DNA of 14,167 nucleotides, from assembly GCA_005223375.1 (NCBI GenBank), contig RXOD01005424.1, forward strand, positions 1 to 14,167, given 5' to 3'. A model generated the notes under the pieces. The model searched no databases. It saw only the letters and a list, made by a program, of their open reading frames with translations, and had not been told where the DNA came from. The translations under genes and the position numbers were made by a program. Below, piece after piece: positions 8,220 through 14,167 of the stretch. Origin of the DNA: Amoebophrya sp. AT5.2. Lineage: Eukaryota; Sar; Dinophyceae; Syndiniales; Amoebophryaceae. Position 1 is the stretch's first letter. Every line of letters begins with the position of its first letter.

Positions 8220-9776
8220 ATGGAAATGGCTCCCCCGCCTCGTCCCGTTTTCAAGCAGGATATTGGCAACTACAGCGCGTCTGTAGACGTATCAGTATCT
8301 CCAGATGATAATTCGCCACGACCACCTCCACCCCCACCGGCTGCTGCAGCGCGCGGACGAGTTGCTGCAGACGCTGCATCTCTCGAGACATCTCTGTTGC
8401 TGGCGTCTTCCCTGTGTCGATGTGTGCTTCGTTACCCGGTGTCGAGCATGGCCGCCGCAGGCGTTGCCGGCTGTCTTTTGCGCGTCCTGCTAAGCATCCA
8501 CACTCCGGCGGCCATTCTCGGCCACAGCAAAGCACTTGTCCCGAACCTGTTTGGGTGCTTCTTGATGGGGTTTTTGTCCAGCGTGGATCTGGATTTGCAG
8601 CTGCAGATGCCGCTCAGCAAAGAACCAAAACAACGAGAGGAGGTCGTGGAGGGTGCTGGCAGACCGCTCGTCCATCTGCCAAAAAACCGATTGCCAGATC
8701 AGGACAAAGTAAGTGTGGAGCTGCATGAGCAAGAGCACGCCGCGGGCCAGCCAGATGAGAATACGCAGCTGGTGCTTCAAACCGCCGCTGTGTGGAAAAA
8801 ACTGCTCACGCCGCTGAAAACGGGTCTTTGTGGCTGCCTCACCACCTATTCGGCGTGGAGCCACGACTTCGGGCGGGTGGGCGCGTCACTACCAGACAGA
8901 CTCGAGGACCTCTTCGTAGGCATGGGACTCAGCTTTGTGAGCGCGTTGGTTGCTGCAGCTGCGGTTCGTTTCTGGGAGTGGAGATGGCTCCGCGCGACAT
9001 CCTCACGAAGACCCACAGCCAGCGGCCAAACAGAGATACAAAATCAGGTAAACGTGGGGGAGGTGGACGACATAAAGTCATCTCGCAGTCATCAACAAGT
9101 TGTGGCGCCACAGCATGGACAGGGTCGCGATGCAGCGGAAGCGGAACAAGCGCAGCTACCCCGAGCGCTTTTTGCCGACACGGTAAAACAAAACGACTCT
9201 TGTTGTTCAATAGCGATGAGAATACCGAGGACAATCGCAGCGGTCGTCTTCGCCGTCTACGTGCTTTCAGCACTGATGCTTGCCGCCGCGACGCTGGTTT
9301 TTCTCGCAATTTCGGTGTGGAGTACGAGCGAAACCGAATCGAAGGAACCTCCTGCAGCGCCGCGAACGAGCCCAGGGGGGCAGTATCCAGATGGTGCGAC
9401 GGCTTTGAGCGTTGTGCTTCTCTGCATTTTCGCCGTCGTGGGGCTGCTGGCAAGATTTCGCATTCGGAAGTGGCCGAAAGTCACGATGCTCGGAACTTTT
9501 GCGTGTAACTTGCTCGGGTGCTTGGCGTTCGAGATAATCGGTTCGGTAGCACAGGATTCCGCGTTTTGGAGACATGTTTTACAGGCAGGCTTCTGTGGGA
9601 GCCTTTCGACGATGAGCTCGTTGGTCGAGGACGTGGCGTTTTCTCCGCGGCAGTTGCGCGATGTTGTTAAGGGTGAAGATAGCCCGATCACGAGGACAAA
9701 AGAACTTCTCCTCTGCGCCGGGTATCTGAGTGCGACACTGCTCGCAGGTGTTTCTGTAGCTGTAGCGTTCCATTGA
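8220..9776 (+). CDS. two-domain CrcB/Fluc (FEX-type) fluoride channel
   Basis: 518 residues from the first ATG at 8220; an in-frame TGA lies at 8202-8204, and G at -3 and +4 suits initiation. Fluc/FEX channels export fluoride across the plasma membrane. The protein carries two CrcB repeats. Repeat 1 has GVAGCLLR (about 81-88), NLFGCFLMGF (109-118) and GLCGCLTTYSAW (202-213). Repeat 2 has GLLARFRI (408-415), NLLGCLAFEI (430-439) and GFCGSLSTMSSL (457-468). About four membrane helices per repeat plus a linking helix (about 338-368) give the nine-helix layout of eukaryotic FEX. Bacterial homologues are single repeats of about 125 residues that dimerise. Hydrophilic inserts (about 123-190 in repeat 1, 258-335 between repeats) and a Pro-rich N-terminus explain the extra length. 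The aromatic box is kept as Tyr/Trp in repeat 1 and lost (Met/Leu) in repeat 2. The family is secure. The gene could be called FEX, but no ortholog name is claimed. Confidence 0.9.
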   Translation: MEMAPPPRPVFKQDIGNYSASVDVSVSPDDNSPRPPPPPPAAAARGRVAADAASLETSLLLASSLCRCVLRYPVSSMAAAGVAGCLLRVLLSIHTPAAILGHSKALVPNLFGCFLMGFLSSVDLDLQLQMPLSKEPKQREEVVEGAGRPLVHLPKNRLPDQDKVSVELHEQEHAAGQPDENTQLVLQTAAVWKKLLTPLKTGLCGCLTTYSAWSHDFGRVGASLPDRLEDLFVGMGLSFVSALVAAAAVRFWEWRWLRATSSRRPTASGQTEIQNQVNVGEVDDIKSSRSHQQVVAPQHGQGRDAAEAEQAQLPRALFADTVKQNDSCCSIAMRIPRTIAAVVFAVYVLSALMLAAATLVFLAISVWSTSETESKEPPAAPRTSPGGQYPDGATALSVVLLCIFAVVGLLARFRIRKWPKVTMLGTFACNLLGCLAFEIIGSVAQDSAFWRHVLQAGFCGSLSTMSSLVEDVAFSPRQLRDVVKGEDSPITRTKELLLCAGYLSATLLAGVSVAVAFH

Positions 9777-10042
9777 ATTAAGTTTCTTTCTGCAGGTAGT
9801 TGATGCTTGTACCTCCGATGTAAAGGGTGAGGCTGCTCGTATGAAGCACAAGCTCCGACCGGCAGTTGGTGTTCGAGTTGACAGTGGTATGAAGACTCAC
9901 AGTTTTTCAAGAAAAAAAATATGTACTTTGAAAAATATTGTCTTCTCTTCGACTTCGCGTTCACCTTCTCGTCTGCATCGTGTGCGAGACATGCGCTGTT
10001 GGTAGATCCGAGGAGTAGTAGACGTAGATTGACAGCTCGCCG
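9777..10042. other. short intergenic gap with pyrimidine tract
   Basis: The 266-base gap between the FEX and ferric-reductase genes must hold the 3' end of one and the 5' end of the other. It contains an A-rich patch (9910-9935) followed by a C/T-rich tract (9941-9988) ending in GCGAG. A five-codon upstream ORF runs from ATG 9991 to TAG 10005. A TGTAA lies at 9819-9823, 43 bases after the FEX stop; TGTAA is a poly(A) signal in some algae, but one pentamer is weak evidence. Confidence 0.4.
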
Positions 10043-13000
10043 ATGCTTTCAGCCGAAGATGACGTGTTTTCTCCGAGCTTCTCGTCGTGGTCGTCCTCTG
10101 CGGGAGCTCCGCGTCTGTGTGGCGACTGGTGTGACGACTCTTCTGTCGTCGTTTCGCCGGATGAAACGCCGTGCCTGCTGCCGCCCTCGGACGCCGGAGT
10201 CGAAAACGCGAGGACCACGGCGTCACAAGTAATTTCGTCCCCGGCCGCCTGGCCGCCATGCTACGGGGACCGGTGTCGAATCAGCTGCGGTGCCTACCGG
10301 AAGTTTCTGGCCCCTGGCACGCCGCACCACTGTCCCTGTGCCGACTTTAGAGCCGCGAAATGCTTCGCCACCGGCTGCGCACCCTGTCCGCTGGAGTGCC
10401 TCTCCGCCGACCTCAACGAAGAGAAGGGTCCACTGGGCTATGGCGAGGCCAGGTGGTAAGTAGGCAAGGAAGTGGTACGCGATTTTTTGGGAGTGCTCTT
10501 CGGGTTCCCCTTTGCCTTTGGTTGATGTCTTGGGAAGTAGCGGCCCGCGAAAGAAGTAAAGACGGCAGCTATCCGTGATTGGCAGACCAGTGACAAATCG
10601 AAATCTGCAGCCAAAAAAGAGCTGAGGCTGGCAATAGGTCGCCAGACAATGGTCAGCACCCCCTTTGTTTCTTTATTGTTTCCCTTCACAGCATTCATCT
10701 AGTCCGTGGCTTGTTCCCAAATCCCTCCCGATGGCTAATCTCCCGAGGACTGCTCGACCCATTACCCCCACAATGGGGCTTCTCTGAAGCCGCCCGGCGC
10801 TCGCGCCTGGCGGTTCAGAGCGCCTTGACGCACTCGCCACCCAAGTGGGGACCCCTGCTCGCGAACTACTATACCAGTTTCAAACTTACCACTTGGCTCG
10901 TTCATATGGGCTCCGGCATACTGTGCTGCACGTCGTCCAGGAAAAGCTGCGACCCCTGCTGCACCAGCGAGCACGGAGAAATGGCCACCCGGGGCGAGCT
11001 TCCGGTCGGCGAGTGCTGTACTTTAGACTGCCCCTGTGCGGACTTCGGGAGCGACTGTCACGACTGGAGAACCGGCCTCGGCTACGTGCAGTGGGCAACG
11101 CTTGATCTTGGCTGGCTGGACGGGAAGAACTTCGCGACGGTGGCGTTTTTTGGGGCCCTCGTGGTGCTGTCGCTGCGTCGGTGGCGCAGAAACTTTCTGG
11201 AGGTGGCGGCAATTCTTGATGCTGATCGTGAACGAAACAAACGGCCGCAAATCTCTTCGCTCGGGACGAGAACGCGCGAGCCAGGAGCGAGCCAGTTGGA
11301 AGTGGAGGAGGGCGGAGAAAACGGTCGCAGGCGCAGCTCAGGAGACACGTCTTCCTCGTCGACATGTTCGGATCAACATTCCGAACAATGCGTGCTAGAC
11401 GCCGCGCCGCCAGTGCCAGAACCACCCGCTCCCGCGCCTGCAAATTTTTGTACTACAGGGCGCGGTCAAGAAGAAGTCCTGCCCCCGCTGGGGCCCTTCC
11501 GCGCCTTCCTCGCGCGGTGTCGGCTGCGGTACTTCCCGACCTATTGCACTTGGCCGATGCTGCTGTATCTCCTGACCGCGTGTTTTCTCCTTCCCTTGTT
11601 TCTTTTCCGCGAGTTTTGCCGGTTTGAGCGCGACTTCGCTGCGTTCCCCGGCGCCCTGCTCGGCCAGATTTCGCTCCTGTCGTTCCTGCTTGCGACGGTG
11701 GTGCTGCAGCAAGATTTTGTGGTACGACTACGACCAACAGCAGGTAGATCCGTGATATCGTCCCCCGCTTCCTGCCCGGGCATGATGTTCTGGATGGTGT
11801 TCACGTACCCCCAGGCCGTGTTGTTTCACCGACGCCTGTCGGCAATCGGGGTCGCGGCCGCGGTGCTGCACATGGCGTGCCAGGTCGCGCCGATAGTTTT
11901 CCGGAAGCTGGCGTCGACGGGGCGCGCGTCGTTTGACGAGGTCTACTTCGTGCAGGAGTTGAGCAATTTGTTCTTAGATTTCACGCCGACGCCGTGGTCT
12001 CTGGGTCACGCGTACGGCACCCTCGCACTCCTGGTCATGCTTCTGAACGCGGGCATTGCCTTCTTCCGACGCGAGACCGGCGTTTACCACTGGTTTCTCG
12101 TCATTCACAAGCTGAGCTGGGCACCGATTCTAGTCCTGCTCGCGTGCCACTCGCTGCAGGCAGCGTTCTTCGTGATTGTAATTCTTGGAGCTGTCATCTT
12201 CCGCCCCCTCGTGCTTCCGGTAAGAGGGGGACCGGAAGGACGGAGCGGCGGAAGACAGCTGCAAGCAACTTTTTTTGCACGAGCACGAGGAGAAGCTGTC
12301 CGAAAAAGCGAACTCGTATATTTCATCGAAGTAGCCGAGCCTTTGGTCGGGTCGGTGGTGCAGGCAGAGGGGGCGGAGGTGGACGCGGCAGCATCCGACA
12401 TACTTCGCATTGTGCTACTCCGCAAGATAGTGCAGTGGCGAGGACATGGACACGACGAGCCCCTAAATGCAAATCCAATCGTCGTGCCTCCGGGCGGATT
12501 TATTCAGCTGCGCGCTCCCGGGAGTCGGGACCGTCACCCCTATTCAGTGTGCAGGGTTGAAAGGACCGCTGCAAACGAGGAAGCGGAAACGAGTCGCGGC
12601 CGCCCCGATAACGAGTGTGCTGACAACTATCACCATCACTTCCAAGAAGAGCGGTTGCATTTGCTTCTAAAGCGCACGTCGCCGTGGGTGGTTCAATTTA
12701 TCAATCAGAGTGCTGTACAAGCAGCTACTGGAACAACTACTTCAGCTCCGGAACTTCGGCAAGTATACGTGCGGGGCGGTTACTTCGGGAACCTCGTGCT
12801 ACCGACACAGTTGGCGATGTTTCGTCCGGAGGCACTTGACCTCCCGGGCCGGATGGAACGAAACGCTGGATGGAACGAAAACGAAACGTCTGCTTGTTGT
12901 TCAACTTCAAGCCACGATCAATACGATGAGATTCTACTGATTGCCGGGGGACTTGGCATCACGCCGATGCTTAACGTGCTGGAAGAAATTGCATCGTCGT

Positions 13001-13524
13001 CCTCCGCCAACCTCCGGAGGACTACACAGGCACAGCGACCACGGCCGCGAGTCCGCCTCGTTTGGCTTACACGCGAGGTGCGGATCCGCTCGGAGTGGGA
13101 AAAGATGCAGCGCTGGTTTCCGGCATTGCAAGATCGTCCAGGGGTGACGGGGATCATCTTCAGGCCGCAAATTGACATTTATGTGACATCATCATCGTCT
13201 TGGTCTCCAACACGGATGAATGCGCCACAAGCGTCCGCAAGGCAGACGCTGGTCTCGTGGTACTCAGGACGACCAGTAAGCTGGCATGACGTATTGCAAT
13301 ACCGGCAAGAACAACAAAATGAAAATACAGCAAGTGTTTCGACGGGATCTTCTGCTGTTTCCATGATCTCAGATGAATCACAATCAGAGCGGAGAAAAAG
13401 AAAGATACTAATCTTGTTGTGTGGCGCAGGCAGCTTAATTTCAGATGTCCGCAAGGCCGCTTGCAATATGGAAACGAACGGATTGTGCAGTTGCGTGATC
13501 CAGCACGAAGTGTTTCATTGGTGA
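10043..13524 (+). CDS. ferric-reductase/NADPH-oxidase-like flavocytochrome, two exons
   Basis: Exons 10043-10455 and 10692-13524 join in phase 2 (TG plus C gives Cys138) to about 1081 residues. The ATG at 10043 follows an in-frame TAG at 10025. The N-terminus is Cys-rich, with two CPCADF modules (97-102 and 251-256), then a hydrophobic helix (about 285-300) and a disordered Glu/Ser/Pro linker. The ferric-reductase membrane domain spans about 425-645. It has both bis-heme His pairs, each with 13 residues between: His517/His531 (FHRRLSAIG to LHM) and His610/His624 (IHKLSW to ACH). The FAD motif HPYS is at 753-756. The NADPH site GGLGITP is at 890-896, followed by VRLVWLTREV. A GRP motif sits near 997, CGAG at 1048-1051 and a terminal aromatic FHW. 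Such enzymes move electrons from NADPH via FAD and two hemes across a membrane to Fe(III), Cu(II) or O2. The sequence does not decide between ferric reductase and NOX; no EF-hands are visible. The intact motif set argues for an active enzyme. Confidence 0.88.
10456..10691 (+). other. GT-AG spliceosomal intron, 236 bases
   Basis: The donor is GTAAGT at 10456-10461. The acceptor follows a long pyrimidine-rich run (about 10659-10691, CCCCCTTTGTTTC then CTTTATTGTTTCCCTTCACAG). Removing 236 bases restores one frame from the ATG-started exon 1 to the flavocytochrome exon, with Cys encoded across the junction. The Cys-rich CPCADF module on both sides supports the join. This intron is the clearest evidence that the window is eukaryotic nuclear DNA. 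Confidence 0.82.
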
Positions 13525-14167
13525 ATAAGGACCGTCACAGTGAAATTTTGCACCAGCAGGCGAAAACAAAAAGACAAGGTGGTCGATGCCCAAGGAAGCA
13601 AGTAAGCAGGTCACTGCCAAGCCCAAAGTGAAATCCGGAAGGCCGGTGAATCGGCAAACTACGCTCACGATCTCTTCTTCTGCGCACGGCTCTTACCTCC
13701 TTCTACTCGCGTCGATCTTGAATGATTCATTTTCCGGTGGTCTGTCTCCTGTGGCTACAACTTCTCACCGCGTATCGAAGAAGACCCCACCATCTGTTGC
13801 TATTCCTCAGCCACGAAAATTGAAATGCTTGGATCATCGTGTTATCCAAATGTGGTGTGATTGTCGGGAGTTCGTGTAGTCTGTACATGAGTGCTGTGTC
13901 GTTCTCGTGTTGCTGCAATGACTCCGCAACCCCGTCGTCCGTATGAAGCTCTTCATCACCAAGAATAAGAATATGTCACCCTGAGGACGAGTCCACATTT
14001 ATCTGCTTCTGCTTCTGGCCAGCCTTTCTTCTACTGAAAAGAAGACTAAGTAGCAGTACGTAGTTGAATGACAGAGCAGATAGACACATACCCATTTCCA
14101 TAGATACGAATCCATGGCTTTTCGCCAGCACTAGCCTATATCAAAATGATGTATTTTAGCTTGCTCA
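13525..14167. other. 3' flank, no confident gene
   Basis: Sequence after the ferric-reductase stop. An ATG-started frame at 13586-13879 (97 codons) encodes a Lys/Ser-rich product without recognisable motifs and is probably chance. No AATAAA was found. A C/T-rich stretch near 14000-14035 could precede a further + strand gene beyond the window. Confidence 0.5.

Noticed and set aside
9257..9964. 235-residue minus-strand frame overlapping the 3' half of the FEX gene
   Set aside because: The + strand frame contains a full second CrcB repeat, and the antisense product has no recognisable feature.
11994..12560. 188-residue alternative + frame inside the ferric-reductase exon
   Set aside because: It overlaps the second heme His pair and the FAD-region frame, and its basic Ser/Arg-rich product is typical of a frame shadow.
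8220..13524. FEX and ferric reductase as one metal/halide detoxification operon
   Set aside because: The 266-base gap, separate upstream pyrimidine tracts and an intron indicate separate eukaryotic genes. Adjacency alone does not show joint function.
13586..13879. 97-residue ATG-started frame after the ferric-reductase gene
   Set aside because: No domain, signal or compositional support. It lies where a 3'UTR is expected.
13978..14040. CTGAGGA followed later by GAAA, resembling a hammerhead ribozyme core
   Set aside because: No stem II or flanking stems could be paired around these two short motifs.

Overview
This window looks like nuclear DNA of a microbial eukaryote (protist). The proteins are eukaryote-type: a TMEM53/DUF829 protein, a two-domain FEX-type fluoride channel, and a large ferric-reductase/NOX-like flavocytochrome. 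There is at least one convincing GT-AG spliceosomal intron with a long polypyrimidine tract. Ribosome-binding-site operons are absent and intergenic gaps are 0.3-1.4 kb. All five confident genes lie on the + strand and are intron-poor. No AATAAA was seen near their stop codons. Each start is preceded by a pyrimidine-rich tract ending in AG. This combination recalls dinoflagellate-like alveolates with unidirectional gene arrays and spliced-leader trans-splicing, but the lineage is an inference and other algal or protist groups are not excluded.

Layout. 1-393: flank with no confident gene. 394-1371: DUF829/TMEM53-like alpha/beta-hydrolase. 1372-2226: noncoding, with three copies of a decamer and a (CT)7-CAG tract. 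About 2227-4181: secretory protein with two DUF305 modules, a (GCGAAT)10 array encoding Ala-Asn repeats, and a C-terminal membrane segment; its 5' end is unresolved. 4182-5200: noncoding. 5201-6781: single-pass membrane protein whose lumenal domain is a peptidase-S51 (dipeptidase E/cyanophycinase-like) fold and whose tail carries an acidic dileucine motif. 6782-8219: noncoding, with a short uORF and weak minus-strand hydrophobic ORFs. 8220-9776: fused two-domain CrcB/Fluc (FEX) fluoride channel. 10043-13524: two-exon ferric-reductase/NADPH-oxidase-like protein of about 1081 residues with a duplicated Cys-rich N-terminal module. 13525-14167: noncoding or 3' flank.

How they relate. Four of the five products are membrane or secretory-pathway proteins. 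Two have plausible links to metals: the Met/His-rich DUF305 protein (copper in known relatives) and the ferric-reductase-like protein. A third exports fluoride. These may share an ion-homeostasis theme, but adjacency in a eukaryotic array does not establish a common pathway. I see no mobile element, CRISPR array, defence system, tRNA or rRNA.
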